In this document: positions 17,301-25,475 of the stretch, piece by piece | How the letters are laid out: each line of letters opens with the position of its first letter | Position numbering within the stretch: the first letter of the stretch is position 1 | Source of the DNA: Thermoplasmata archaeon | GTDB taxonomy: Archaea > Thermoplasmatota > Penumbrarchaeia > JAEHCK01 | Direction of reading: 5' to 3' | DNA length: 38,359 bases | Assembly: GCA_020696345.1 (NCBI GenBank) | Contig: JAEHCK010000032.1 | Location: 1 to 38,359, forward strand | The notes under the pieces: generated by a model | Databases searched by the model: none | The model's input: only the letters and a program-made list of their open reading frames with translations | What the model was told of the DNA's origin: nothing | Made by a program: the position numbers and the translations under genes

Positions 17301-18499
17301 TTCCAGACCGATGATATGTCTTTACCTCCATTGTAATCCTTATCGTGGCTGTACGGTTTATCAATATTGTTCTTGCTATTAGCATCCCAGTGTACCCAGT
17401 GTTCGTCCCAGAACTCGTTCCAGACATGGTCTTCGGCAGCGTTTACCGTGCATACCGCGGCAATCAACCCGGCCCGTGCAGCGGCAGCGGCAATATCCTG
17501 ATGCTCGCCGCAACGGCCCATATGCTCCTGATATATCCTTACCGGTTGAATTGGCCGTTCACCCCCAGGAGGCTCGCTATCGAAGATCATCGAGTCCACG
17601 ACCCAGGTACTGACAGCTTTCGCCGCATCCCAGACCGTGTTGCATTTCGATAACAGCTCTTTCAACAGCGGATTGGGCTTGTAAGAGGATTTGCTGGTGT
17701 TACTGGCATAGGTTACATTTTGGCCGGTGTCATTATGATAGAACAGCCACTCGCGCCAGAACTTGCCGGTTGGCGGCGAGACGCCGTAATTACGGTCGCC
17801 AGGCGCCTGGGTCGAATAGTCGTAATCAGGGTCCACATAAGTGGCCAGTTCATCACTCAGTTTGGGGTGGACCACATACCAATAGTAGATATCACGCGGC
17901 AGTTCACGGCTCACATTTGTTTTATTCTTGTAACTTATCGTGGTGTAATCAGTTTTCTCTACAATATCTGCATATGGTAGGTACTGGTCGTTCTGATAGA
18001 TATACTTCGCATTATCGGTAAAGATCTGTGGGAGCGTGTATTGATGCCTCAACGACTCCACGGAGGTATGTGCTATAGAAAATGCGATCTCGTCGACGTA
18101 TTTGGGGTCGGGTGCGTTGATGATCAGATTTGCAAATTTTATTTGATCGCTTTGCGGTAATTGTCGGAATTTGTATGTGAGGTTGTCCCGCATCCAGGCT
18201 GGAACCTTGCCGATCGCCTGCTGGCATTCCGTGGGTATTTCGGCTGTAGGCATTGCGATCAGCTCAAGGTTCTCATTATCAAGATAGACGTAGTATTTTT
18301 CACCGGCGTCGATCTGCACAGTGGTGGTGTAACTCTCGATGATGCCCCATTCCGGTTCGGGGTCCCCGCTGCGCGCTTGATCGTCAGAGGTCGGCCCCGG
18401 ATCTGAAGATGGATCTTGCCCCGCGACCGCGGCAAGGTTGGCAAGGATGGCTAGGCAAATTATCATTACGCTGAGCCAACTGAATAGTTTTTTGTTCAT
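14342..18499 (-). CDS. Giant surface protein: transglutaminase-like domain, Ig-like repeats, Ca-binding stretch, TM anchor
   Basis: 1385 residues. A signal peptide (residues 1-27) precedes an N-terminal region of unknown fold. A transglutaminase-like cysteine-protease core follows with all three catalytic residues: Cys330 in MGRCGEHQD, His358 in EDHVWNEFW and Asp372 in HWDAN. Then come a carboxypeptidase-regulatory-like beta domain, and about five Ig-like repeats (about nt 15030-16560) sharing a GTAxDNxGVxxLEL pattern. A calcium-binding segment (DSDYDGMPDWWE, DFDKDGFTNLDEY) precedes one membrane helix (about nt 14700-14810, ending LKKR). The Pro/Met/Gln-rich tail ends LALPPAGEIVDEERMAR. It probably cleaves or cross-links protein outside the cell. 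The ATG at 18499 is supported by the signal peptide; the ribosome site is weak. Confidence 0.88.
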   Translation of the reverse strand: MNKKLFSWLSVMIICLAILANLAAVAGQDPSSDPGPTSDDQARSGDPEPEWGIIESYTTTVQIDAGEKYYVYLDNENLELIAMPTAEIPTECQQAIGKVPAWMRDNLTYKFRQLPQSDQIKFANLIINAPDPKYVDEIAFSIAHTSVESLRHQYTLPQIFTDNAKYIYQNDQYLPYADIVEKTDYTTISYKNKTNVSRELPRDIYYWYVVHPKLSDELATYVDPDYDYSTQAPGDRNYGVSPPTGKFWREWLFYHNDTGQNVTYASNTSKSSYKPNPLLKELLSKCNTVWDAAKAVSTWVVDSMIFDSEPPGGERPIQPVRIYQEHMGRCGEHQDIAAAAARAGLIAAVCTVNAAEDHVWNEFWDEHWVHWDANSKNNIDKPYSHDKDYNGGKDISSVWNCRGDGYTWSVTSRYTPTCTFTASVLDSNGWPVDGAEIWAATENYYDPNFLTITTWGTSDHTGECTIELGNSRNYWSSADSEKLGEDPPDVGGNEQVTQVITNSVTNNNYPHTFNLQSAAKQLKARSATLPAAVSNKFKIDVSYRVDHNILQGINFNTREHYDLFGTSGNIDFFIADQENFTEYENGNWFDGFEVDRRANASGDNDDDISIICPTDDKWYMVLSNEFSQRTTKIVNFTVDLYGTLIAKVTAPMHDAKLHLDSTIMINGTAFSPFDLTGVEIDIDNENTWHAATDISGTGRDRDTGTLHSRSSSPWSAWEFAWDTAGLAPGEHNIRMRASDTKQTYITSLNVTLLDVTEPEIVIDQPISGSVFRLGEVLAISGIANDNVGVVNIELLIDGDRENITNITPSLFKGKWMYELHTADLTDGNHTITILAFDVANNQNTTSIEINLLEIINPVVQIIEPGNNSIQRLGDMITIKGSAIDNKEVVMLELIFDDLEPINITSELDQKKGAWSYEWNTSELNVKEGVHTIMARAYDAAYNLGTHIIKITLDGTPPVVAISTPVENAIFRAGDKISIQGTASDNTGLSTLEVIFDAEISKSIDITPNLLDGNWSYVNWTTYDLTSGTHNITVHVTDLLGHVGRASVFITIDAENPTVDILEINDPILIGNILAFQGTAADDVGVASLELLIGNMTYNITETYSSLNSTWSYISNTSEWTWIYDVTEGEYDIVIRVTDIVGKQTTEKITINFISYETDSDYDGMPDWWEMMYPRLDPNRIDGKYDFDKDGFTNLDEYLGADGLPGNDDYSDPTNKSSTPHRDEEGKSQNKADDYLLTAVGLAVVIILIVLLLMFLILKKRIAKPVEGATSEKAQVLSRSALQPTTKPTTMPIPMQMPSPHMTFPPPGMVPRPMQMPMSMPFQQPKQVRTMPIMRPPGFIVPTGPYQHSQKPQSQPRSHTQIAVMNTPKLALPPAGEIVDEERMAR

Positions 18500-18625
18500 G
18501 GTTACTGCCCACGGTTGAATTAATTTAAAAGATAATTCTTTTACTGTATATTATTCTTTACCCGTTCTTTTGCCGAGATTAACGCTGAGATATGATTATT
18601 TTTGTTTTACGATCTGATCTGGAAT

Positions 18626-19600
18626 TTATGATTGATTCCTTTTCTTTCTTCTCTTCCGATTTAAAACAAACCCACCAATAAAAACTACTGAAATAAGAAT
18701 TAATATAATATAAAATTCAACCGTTAAAAATATCAGTGTTGGAAGAATTCTTAACTTGAATATCTTTTCTTGAGGCACTGGGTTACCGCATTCTTCTATT
18801 GAATAATTTGAGATAACAGAAATTTCAATTTCATGTTGACCCGTGTTTCGAGTTTCTTTATCTATTTCAATATTAATTTTGACATATCGTGTTTGACCTT
18901 CTGGAATTTGGATATTATCTGTACTAAGGGATACATGAATGCCTTTTTCGGAGAGTTTTTTTAAATTCCTAATATCAATATAAAAGGTATCGTTGAAGTT
19001 TCCTTTATTCTTGATATTTAGGTTAAATTGCTTTTTTTCACCGGGTAATGCTTCTGTATATTGATCAAAACTTTTTAGTGAATACATATAATATTTGTTT
19101 ATCTCGATTCTCCCAGCTACACCGTTTGAAGGCATAGCCATACCGTGTTCTCCATCCGGATAGTTTGTCCATCTACCCGTTACTTTAACGATACCAATAG
19201 TTGAGGTGCTTTCACCGCCTGGCACGCGGACAATTACCTGAAAGTTTCTTTGCCCAGAATCTTCTGGTGTAAATGTTAAATTATCCGGTATAATAACTGC
19301 TGTGCCCCAAGTATCTTCCACATATAATGTGACAACCTTCTTTTCCGCATTGAAGCATATGCACGATACTGAGCCGTCAAATGTTACTATCCCAAATGCA
19401 CCCGGGGACACATCTGCAGTCTGAGAAGATTGAATTAAACCAATGGTGGGGAATTTGCAAGGGCCGGTTGGTGCCCTTTCGGATTCTACTTCCGGGGTAA
19501 ATGCCAAAAATACTATTGAACCCAGAAATAACATAGCCCAAATAAAAATTACAGAAATCTTCTTTTTCACTTCCCCATGGTGTAAGTTCCTATTTACCAT
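18626..19600 (-). CDS. Anchored exported protein with NEW3/CARDB-like domain
   Basis: 324 residues. A hydrophobic export signal (ISVIFIWAMLFLGSIVFLAF, from residue ~15) is followed by a beta-rich domain with a CICF motif. A NEW3/CARDB-like domain (about residues 185-275: LPGEKKQFNLNIKNKGNFND...GQTRYVKINIEID) precedes a C-terminal helix and RKRRKKR. It is thus an outward-facing single-pass protein without the long tail of its larger neighbours. The first ATG lies directly downstream of an AT-rich TATA-like stretch and has no ribosome site, so the message may be leaderless. A GTG at codon 11 is an alternative. No function is recognised; it may work with the transglutaminase protein on the same strand 126 bases downstream. 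Confidence 0.75.
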   Translation of the reverse strand: MVNRNLHHGEVKKKISVIFIWAMLFLGSIVFLAFTPEVESERAPTGPCKFPTIGLIQSSQTADVSPGAFGIVTFDGSVSCICFNAEKKVVTLYVEDTWGTAVIIPDNLTFTPEDSGQRNFQVIVRVPGGESTSTIGIVKVTGRWTNYPDGEHGMAMPSNGVAGRIEINKYYMYSLKSFDQYTEALPGEKKQFNLNIKNKGNFNDTFYIDIRNLKKLSEKGIHVSLSTDNIQIPEGQTRYVKINIEIDKETRNTGQHEIEISVISNYSIEECGNPVPQEKIFKLRILPTLIFLTVEFYIILILISVVFIGGFVLNRKRRKKRNQS

Positions 19601-19723
19601 TATTATTAAAATATATTTCAGTATATATGTATTGATTTGTACAGAAATTGCCTTATTATATAATACTTTTCAAGCAGGATGTTTTCATTGTTCCAATTTT
19701 CCATTAAATAAAAAGTATTAAGT

Positions 19724-19745
19724 ATATGTTTAAACATATGTTTAA
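19724..19745 (+). promoter_or_regulatory. Operator-like palindrome before vapBC
   Basis: ATATGTTTAAACATAT (19724-19739) is a perfect 16-bp palindrome. Its half ATATGTTTAA recurs as a direct repeat at 19736-19745. It ends two bases before the antitoxin ATG, the classic place for toxin-antitoxin autoregulation. Confidence 0.7.
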
Positions 19746-19747
19746 CT

Positions 19748-19960
19748 ATGGCTTTTAAAACCATTACCATAAAAAAAAGCGTCTATGAAAAACTACTTGC
19801 AATGAAACACAACGATGAGAGCTTCAGTGAGCTCTTTGAACGATTTAGCAGAAAAAATATCGATACGATCAAAAAACTAAGAGGAACAGTTGAATTTCGA
19901 AATAAAGGAGTCATGATGAAAGAAATTTATGATAAAAGACGAGAAAAAAGATATTTATGA
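19748..19960 (+). CDS. vapB: VapB-type antitoxin (DUF217/PF02697-like)
   Basis: 70 residues. The N-terminus AFKTITIKKSVYEKLLAMK is the DNA-binding strand-helix seen in archaeal VapB antitoxins of this family, followed by HNDESFSELFERF. The C-terminal part is basic (MMKEIYDKRREKRYL) and would thread into the toxin active site. It binds and silences the PIN toxin encoded 12 nt downstream, and likely represses its own promoter through the palindrome directly upstream. Confidence 0.88.
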   Translation: MAFKTITIKKSVYEKLLAMKHNDESFSELFERFSRKNIDTIKKLRGTVEFRNKGVMMKEIYDKRREKRYL

Positions 19961-19972
19961 TCTGGTAAAACC

Positions 19973-20347
19973 ATGATAATAATTGATACTGATGTGCTGA
20001 TAGAGATCTTTGACAAACATTCCACAAAGGGTAATCTAGCTTTGGAGAAACTTAATGAAGCCGGTGAAGACATTGCAATAACAGCACTCAGCTTGCACGA
20101 AGTATTGTTCGGGATCTACAAATACGGTAATAAAAAGGTTAAAAGAATAGAACAATTAGAAACCCTGGCCTTCACCCGCGACGATGCAGCCCAATCTGCA
20201 CGACTCGAACTGAATTGTGAAAAAAAGGGTAAAAAGATTGCACGAATAGATGCCATGATAGCCGCAATGGCAATAAATAGAAATGCAACATTTTTCACTT
20301 TCAATGATAAACATTTCAAAAATATTTCAAAAATTAAGCTATTGTAG
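19973..20347 (+). CDS. vapC: VapC-type PIN-domain ribonuclease toxin
   Basis: 124 residues, typical length. The acidic metal-binding residues of PIN nucleases are present: D5 in IIIDTDVLIEIF, E43 in SLHEVLFG, D93 in RIDAMIAAMA and D112 in TFNDKHF. Known members cut tRNA, rRNA or mRNA in the cytoplasm. Follows the antitoxin by 12 nt, so they are co-expressed. Confidence 0.93.
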   Translation: MIIIDTDVLIEIFDKHSTKGNLALEKLNEAGEDIAITALSLHEVLFGIYKYGNKKVKRIEQLETLAFTRDDAAQSARLELNCEKKGKKIARIDAMIAAMAINRNATFFTFNDKHFKNISKIKLL

Positions 20348-20434
20348 TCAAAAAGCGTAATATTGTTTAGATAAAAAATACGGATATATTAACCTGGAAC
20401 GAAAAATTATGCATTAACACTATAAAGCAAATAC

Positions 20435-20446
20435 TTTATATATAAA
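20435..20446 (+). promoter_or_regulatory. TATA box upstream of the ATPase at 20492
   Basis: TTTATATATAAA lies ~45 nt before the ATG; a second AT-rich box (CTTTATATCTATA) lies at 20475-20487. No ribosome site is present, so a short-leader or leaderless message is likely. Confidence 0.5.
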
Positions 20447-20491
20447 ATAATGAGAAAGCATTATAATGTAAGAGCTTTATATCTATAACTC

Positions 20492-21658
20492 ATGACATCA
20501 AAGTCACCGTTCCAAATCGGAGGTGTTGTTCTACCACCATATTTCGTTGGTAGGGAAAATAACATAAGAGAAATAACAAATGGGTTAAAAACTCTTTCTC
20601 AAAATTACTTGATCGTAGCACCAAGAAGAGTGGGTAAAACATCTTTGCTCTGGGCAGTGAAAAATAAACTGGATAAAGAAAAAGAAATAATTGCGATCTA
20701 TTTCAATTGTAGAGAGATCACTACGAAAGCGGGATTTGCTCGAAAATTAGTCGAGCTAATTTTACAAGAATATGAAAAAAACCATTCGATAAAAGGTTAC
20801 CTTGAAAGTTTTAAGCGAGCTTTTAAAGGAAAGATCCTCGATGCCGTGAGAAGATTAGATAAAATTGGTGGGAGCATTGGTAATATCGGAGAGGTTTATA
20901 TCACATTTAGAGAAGGAGAGATCAATGAAGAAGAATTATTAGAGAGATCTATTCATTTTCTTGAAAAATTCTCCAAAGAAAAAGATCTGCATTTGATAGT
21001 TATATTAGATGAATTTCAAAAATTAAAAGATCTCAACGGTTATTTATTTGAATTGCTCAAAAGTAAGATCGACACTCAGAAGAATGTGAGGTATTGTGTT
21101 TCCGGTTCTTCAATATCCATGCTTAACGAGATATTCTTGCAAAAGGATTCTCCACTATATATGATGTTTACGAAGATCTATCTAGGATCGTTAGATAAAA
21201 AGACAGTAACCAACTTTATCCAAAAGAGATTAAGAAAATTTAATATAGATATAACCGAAGAAGGTTTGGATCTAATATATGATTATACACATGGAATACC
21301 TTATTATGTTCAAAAGTTAGGACATTTCTGTTTTTACCAAACTCTATTCTCGAAAAGAAGGGTCGATGCTAAAATGGTCCATAAAAGTTTTCATCGGATG
21401 TTAATAGAGTTTGACGAGGAATTCGAATCTCGGTTCTTAGATAAATTTTCACCCAAAAGACGGGCAATTCTAAAAGAAATTTCAAAGACAGATGGTGCAA
21501 GAGTTAGTTATATTGCAAAGAAGCTTGGTTTGGACGTCAATTTTTTAGGAGAATCCATGCACTTTTTGGTTGAAAGTATGGTTATTGAGAGGAAAAGTCG
21601 CGGGTTCTACGACATCTATGACCCGATATTCAAACAATGGTTGAGAAATGAATTATAA
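20492..21658 (+). CDS. Archaeal AAA/STAND-type ATPase (ATPase_2 family)
   Basis: 388 residues. PYFVGRENNIREI opens the domain, Walker A is APRRVGKT (43-50) and Walker B is LIVILDEFQK (about 168-177). A helical lid segment and a C-terminal winged-helix-like region (ILKEISKTDGARVSYIAKKLG...VESMVIERKSRGFYDIYDPIFKQWL) follow. The family is greatly expanded in archaea; members are mostly uncharacterised, with suspected roles in DNA maintenance or signalling. There is no nuclease-like C-terminus, unlike the three other ATPases in the window. It follows the VapBC pair on the same strand with its own TATA box. Confidence 0.88.
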   Translation: MTSKSPFQIGGVVLPPYFVGRENNIREITNGLKTLSQNYLIVAPRRVGKTSLLWAVKNKLDKEKEIIAIYFNCREITTKAGFARKLVELILQEYEKNHSIKGYLESFKRAFKGKILDAVRRLDKIGGSIGNIGEVYITFREGEINEEELLERSIHFLEKFSKEKDLHLIVILDEFQKLKDLNGYLFELLKSKIDTQKNVRYCVSGSSISMLNEIFLQKDSPLYMMFTKIYLGSLDKKTVTNFIQKRLRKFNIDITEEGLDLIYDYTHGIPYYVQKLGHFCFYQTLFSKRRVDAKMVHKSFHRMLIEFDEEFESRFLDKFSPKRRAILKEISKTDGARVSYIAKKLGLDVNFLGESMHFLVESMVIERKSRGFYDIYDPIFKQWLRNEL

Positions 21659-21700
21659 AAAAATGCTTTTCAAATAAAATGCGAACAAATGCATTTTTTT

Positions 21701-21742
21701 AAAAGTCAAATTTAAAAAGTAAAATCTTAAAAGTTAAAGGAA
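21701..21742. repeat. AT-rich 7-bp-period repeat
   Basis: AAAAGTC, AAATTTA, AAAAGTA, AAATCTT, AAAAGTT, AAAGGAA in one 7-bp register. It sits between the convergent ATPase and DUF2238-like genes and is the complement of the ACTTT-type blocks. Confidence 0.7.
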
Positions 21743-21772
21743 AAATTCAATCTAATAGATCGTAATGGCACA

Positions 21773-22552
21773 TCATTTTTTCTTAACCTTCTTCCAATGC
21801 ACCCTATCCTTATCTTTGATATGCCGCGAGTCCATCATGATATTATCTATGATCTTTTCCAGCAGCTGGTGGTCGCGGAACGAGCGCATCAACCTTTTCC
21901 TGATACTTTTATCGGTCTCGATGATCTCCTTCCAACGTTTATAACCAACACTTTTCTTGATATCTCTGATGTCGATCACCACCTGAGTGTCCATGCCACC
22001 GCCGCGTTTTAATCTAATAGTTGCTGCAATTCCAACTAATGTGCCTGCCATGGTATCGAACAACAGGTCCCACATAGTATTGTCCAATGACACCTGCATA
22101 TTTGTGCCAGCCAATATATCAAAAATCCATTCAAGAAGCTCCCAGGCCACGCCCATGCCCATGATGAACAGTATTGTAAGTATCCCGAAACCTAATGGTG
22201 GTAATTTGATCAGTTTTATTTGAAATGCCAGAATGTATAGGCCGATCAGACCGATCATGGAGATGGTCATCGAGGATAGGAAATGTGTGATGTGGTCGTA
22301 AAAGCCGAACTGCCAGTACAAACCCAGATAACCGCCGATTATATGCATGAACACCGAGAGTGTGACGCCAATATCCAGTATGAACGGCAGCGTCATATTA
22401 AAATCGCGCTGGATTATGGTCGGTAAAAAGCATAAGTAAATTGAAAAGCAGATGCCTATGGTCCAGACGAACTCACCCCTTAGAAATGAAATTAATGCAA
22501 AGATTCCCAAAATTGCCTTTAACACCAATGCAAAATATTTCTGCCATAACAT
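21773..22552 (-). CDS. DUF2238/YjdF-like integral membrane protein
   Basis: 259 residues with six or seven hydrophobic helices in the first ~180. The family-type motifs are visible: FYDHITHFLSSM in one helix end, WELLEWIFD, and DTMWDLLFDTMAGTLVG. The C-terminal ~75 residues are soluble and Lys-rich. The conserved His/Glu/Asp within membrane segments hint at metal or proton chemistry, but the family function is unknown. The ATG at 22552 is used; the ribosome site is weak. It follows the CoA transferase on the same strand at 88 nt. Confidence 0.75.
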   Translation of the reverse strand: MLWQKYFALVLKAILGIFALISFLRGEFVWTIGICFSIYLCFLPTIIQRDFNMTLPFILDIGVTLSVFMHIIGGYLGLYWQFGFYDHITHFLSSMTISMIGLIGLYILAFQIKLIKLPPLGFGILTILFIMGMGVAWELLEWIFDILAGTNMQVSLDNTMWDLLFDTMAGTLVGIAATIRLKRGGGMDTQVVIDIRDIKKSVGYKRWKEIIETDKSIRKRLMRSFRDHQLLEKIIDNIMMDSRHIKDKDRVHWKKVKKK

Positions 22553-22599
22553 AATTTACCGATCCTTATTACATCATTGCAAATTATTGGAACATAATT

Positions 22600-22634
22600 A
22601 AGTTAAAAGTTCTGATCACTTTTGACTTTTCCTT
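22600..22634. repeat. 7-bp-period repeat of the ACTTT type
   Basis: AAGTTAA, AAGTTCT, GATCACT, TTTGACT and TTTCCTT in register, just past the CoA-transferase stop. Confidence 0.6.
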
Positions 22635-22640
22635 TCTTAC

Positions 22641-23777
22641 TCAATACCTTCCCAGCACCTCATCGGTATGCTCGCCCAGCAGCGGCGGCGGTCTGAACTC
22701 GTCCTTCACACCCTCAACCTTCACCGGGTTGCCGATCATCTTGAACTTACCGTATTTGGGGTGCTCCAATTCCACCAGCATATCCCGTGCCAGCACCTGC
22801 TCGTTCGCAAACACCTCGTCGATACGGTTCACGGGCGCCGCCGGCACACCTGCCTCGTGCAGCAGTTTGATCCACTCTTCTTTTGTCTTGGTCAGGAACT
22901 TCTCCTCCAGCAACCCGTCTACCTCGGTACGGTTCTCGAGACGTTTTGCCGTTGAATTATACCGCTCATCCGAGCCCAGCTGGGGTTCGCCGATCACATT
23001 ACACAGGATCTGCCAGAATTTCTCCACGAATACCGCAATTACCAGAAAACCGTTCTTGGTCTCGTACGCGCGGTACGGCACCACCGACATGTGCCCGCTG
23101 CCGATTGGTTTGGATATCTGGTCGCCGATGAAATAGTACTCGGCCACATACGTAAGCATGGACACGAGCGAATCCAGGAGACTGATATCGATGTTCGCGC
23201 CTTTACCAGTCTGGTCGCGATGGTACAGTGCGCTTGTGATGGAGAACACGGCAAACATGCTGCCCGCCAGGTCGCCCATGGGTACACCCATGCGTACGGG
23301 TGCATGCCCCTCCTCGCCAGTGATGCTCATGGACCCGGATAGCGCCTGGAGCACCAGGTCGAACCCGGGCTGCTCTGCATACGGCCCCGTCTTACCGTAT
23401 GATGATATACTGCAGCAAATGATCTTTGGGTTGTATTTCTTCAAGGTCTCAATGTCAGCACCCAGCTTCTCCAGTATCCCGGGCCGGAAGTTATCGAATA
23501 CCACATCGGACTTCTTAACCAACTCGTAGAATGCCTCTTTATCTTCAGGTTTTTTCAGGTCAAGTACAATGCTCTTCTTGTTACGATTGATGCTCAGAAA
23601 ATACGCGCTCTCGCCCTCCAGGAAATGCGGCGGCATCTGCCGGAGCGGGTCGCCGGACCCTGGCGCTTCGATCTTGATAACTTCCGCACCAAGATCTCCA
23701 AGAAGCATGGCTGCATAATCGCCGGTCAGCATACGGGTCAGGTCTAATATTTTCACGCCTGATAATAGTGGTTTCAT
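22641..23777 (-). CDS. CaiB/BaiF family CoA transferase (class III)
   Basis: 378 residues. Moves CoA between carboxylic acids in the cytoplasm through an aspartyl-CoA anhydride. Seen: the opening [80 protein letters not shown], and the catalytic Asp169 in PMGDLAGS, the same number as in formyl-CoA transferase. The C-terminal [13 protein letters not shown] is also typical. The ATG at 23777 with AGGTG upstream is preferred to a GTG at 23786. The substrate cannot be told; the nearby mutase and dehydrogenase suggest activation of an organic acid for acyl-CoA breakdown. Confidence 0.93.
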   Translation of the reverse strand: MKPLLSGVKILDLTRMLTGDYAAMLLGDLGAEVIKIEAPGSGDPLRQMPPHFLEGESAYFLSINRNKKSIVLDLKKPEDKEAFYELVKKSDVVFDNFRPGILEKLGADIETLKKYNPKIICCSISSYGKTGPYAEQPGFDLVLQALSGSMSITGEEGHAPVRMGVPMGDLAGSMFAVFSITSALYHRDQTGKGANIDISLLDSLVSMLTYVAEYYFIGDQISKPIGSGHMSVVPYRAYETKNGFLVIAVFVEKFWQILCNVIGEPQLGSDERYNSTAKRLENRTEVDGLLEEKFLTKTKEEWIKLLHEAGVPAAPVNRIDEVFANEQVLARDMLVELEHPKYGKFKMIGNPVKVEGVKDEFRPPPLLGEHTDEVLGRY

Positions 23778-23831
23778 GATGAACACCTATTCTCTTAATT
23801 ATTAAATTATTATTACTTTATTAGCTATGAA

Positions 23832-23887
23832 CAGTCGAGAGTCCAGAGTCGAGAGTCGGGAGTCCAGAGAGTGTAAGAGTGTGTGAG
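23832..23887. repeat. GAGTC-type 7-bp tandem repeat
   Basis: Eight units in one register, with GAGTCCA at 23839 and 23860 and GAGTCGA at 23846. Related to 10131-10176. Confidence 0.85.
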
Positions 23888-23902
23888 TTTGGGGTCGGAA
23901 AC

Positions 23903-23987
23903 AGTTGCTAGATATTAGTTGCTAGTTGCTAGTTGCCAGTTTAATAGAATCACACTGAAAACTGTCAACTGATAACTGTCAACTAAC
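23903..23987. repeat. Inverted pair of 7-bp AGTT arrays
   Basis: The left arm 23903-23944 has AGTTGCT at 23903, 23917 and 23924. The right arm 23960-23987 has AACTGTC at 23960 and 23974, the reversed form of the AGTT core. The layout mirrors the 8-bp element at 6254-6425. Confidence 0.8.
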
Positions 23988-24043
23988 AGGGTTAGGAGTA
24001 AAGATGATTAAATACTCTGGGATTATTAATCAAAAACGCAATT

Positions 24044-24092
24044 CTTACTTTTAACTTTTACATTTTGCATTTTGCCTTTTCCAATTTCCAAT
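24044..24092. repeat. 7-bp-period repeat of the ACTTT type
   Basis: Seven units in exact register, drifting stepwise from TTAACTT through TTGCATT and TTGCCTT to TTCCAAT. Confidence 0.8.
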
Positions 24093-24161
24093 TTACTAGA
24101 GGGAAACCGCTCCAGATAAATTAAATTAACGACATAATTAAGAGTTTTTATTTTTAGTAAT

Positions 24162-24186
24162 AGAAAGTTTTATTAAAAAGCTTTCT
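24162..24186 (+). promoter_or_regulatory. Imperfect palindrome before the ATPase start
   Basis: AGAAAGTTTT and AAAAGCTTTCT form inverted halves with one bulge, 11 nt before the ATG at 24198. A plausible autoregulatory site. Confidence 0.45.
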
Positions 24187-24197
24187 AATATACTATC

Positions 24198-25469
24198 ATG
24201 GACTTTAAGGTCATCGTTAAGGAACAGCGAGAAGAACTGCAAGATATCGAGAGTACTGAACGCATTATTACCAGAGATAGCCTTAAAGATGGGAGTAAAT
24301 ATCTTGAACATCCAAATATATTAGCTATTCTTGGGATTAGGCGTTGTGGAAAATCTATTTTTTCTTACCTACTTGCAAAGGAAAAAAACTTTGGTTATAT
24401 TAATTTTGACGATGAGAGACTTGTTGGGATAAAAGCTAGTGATCTAAATAGGGTTCTTGAAGCATTCTATGAGCTGTATGGTGATGTCGATCTTATCATT
24501 TTGGATGAGATCCAGAATATCGAAAAGTGGGAGCTTTTCGCAAATCGGCTGAGAAGGACGAAGAAAGTCATTATTACCGGAAGCAATTCAAAACTCCTGG
24601 CTGGCGAGCTGGCAACACACCTTACCGGGAGATACATCGATATCCAACTCTTTCCATTCTCGTTTTGTGAGTTCCTGAACATGAAACATTTCAAACGTTC
24701 GTCGGTCTATACAACAAAGGAAAAGGCCGGGCTCTTTGGGTTCCTGAACGAATATTTGAAGGTTGGCGGTTTTCCCGAGGTCTATAAATTTGGCAAACGG
24801 ATACTACCCCGATTATATGAGGATATTATAACAAAGGATATAATTTTTAGATATGGAATACGTAAAAGGGAAGAGCTGAGAATGCTTGCAAGGTATCTTG
24901 TCACCAACTTTTCCAAAGAGATCAGTTACAGTAAAATATCAAGGATCTTGGGCATTAAGCATGTCTCAACAGTATCTAACTGGATATCATATTTGGAGCA
25001 GGCGTTCTTGATCATCAAATTGGAGCGCTTCGATTTCAAACTGAAACAGCAGTTCGTAGCCCCAAAAAAAGTGTACTGTATCGATAATGGTATTGTGAAC
25101 TCCATAGGCTTTGGTTTATCGGAAAATCTCGGTAGGCTCATGGAGAATACAGTTGCAGTGGAATTGCAAAGAAGATGTGCCATCGATCGTACATTCGAGG
25201 TTTACTACTGGAAGGATCATCAACAAAATGAGGTGGATTTCGTTTTGAAGAAAGGTCCAAAGATAAGTCGGCTTATCCAGGTGACATATGCAACCAGCCG
25301 TGATGAGATCGATGATAGAGAGACAAAGTCATTACTGAAAGGGGCAAGAAAATTGAAATGCAAGGATCTGTTAGTGATCACCTGGGACCTTTCGGGTGAT
25401 GAGGAGATTAGTGAAAGGAAAGTCAATTTCACACCACTCTGGTCATGGCTGACACAAAAAAACCAATAA
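24198..25469 (+). CDS. DUF4143-type AAA ATPase
   Basis: 423 residues. Walker A GIRRCGKS (46-53), the family DDER motif (71-74), Walker B DLIILDEIQN (98-107) and sensor ITGSNSKLL (about 125-133). A winged-helix segment (SKISRILGIKHVSTVSNWISYLEQAFLI) and the C-terminal DUF4143 domain follow, with KKVYCIDNG and the nuclease-like EVDF (345-348) / QVTYA pair. The Lys usual in the nuclease motif is not obvious, so cleavage is doubtful. Function of the family is unknown. It converges on the DUF3368 toxin gene with only 6 nt between stops. Confidence 0.9.
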   Translation: MDFKVIVKEQREELQDIESTERIITRDSLKDGSKYLEHPNILAILGIRRCGKSIFSYLLAKEKNFGYINFDDERLVGIKASDLNRVLEAFYELYGDVDLIILDEIQNIEKWELFANRLRRTKKVIITGSNSKLLAGELATHLTGRYIDIQLFPFSFCEFLNMKHFKRSSVYTTKEKAGLFGFLNEYLKVGGFPEVYKFGKRILPRLYEDIITKDIIFRYGIRKREELRMLARYLVTNFSKEISYSKISRILGIKHVSTVSNWISYLEQAFLIIKLERFDFKLKQQFVAPKKVYCIDNGIVNSIGFGLSENLGRLMENTVAVELQRRCAIDRTFEVYYWKDHQQNEVDFVLKKGPKISRLIQVTYATSRDEIDDRETKSLLKGARKLKCKDLLVITWDLSGDEEISERKVNFTPLWSWLTQKNQ

Positions 25470-25475
25470 ATTATC

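Larger units (their letters stand above)
23787..24197. other. 411-base intergenic region filled with heptamer repeats
   Basis: Lies between divergent CoA-transferase and ATPase genes. Holds three 7-bp-period blocks: GAGTC type (23832-23887), an inverted AGTT pair (23903-23987) and ACTTT type (24044-24092). A promoter and operator-like sequence for the ATPase occupy the last ~60 bases. Confidence 0.75.
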
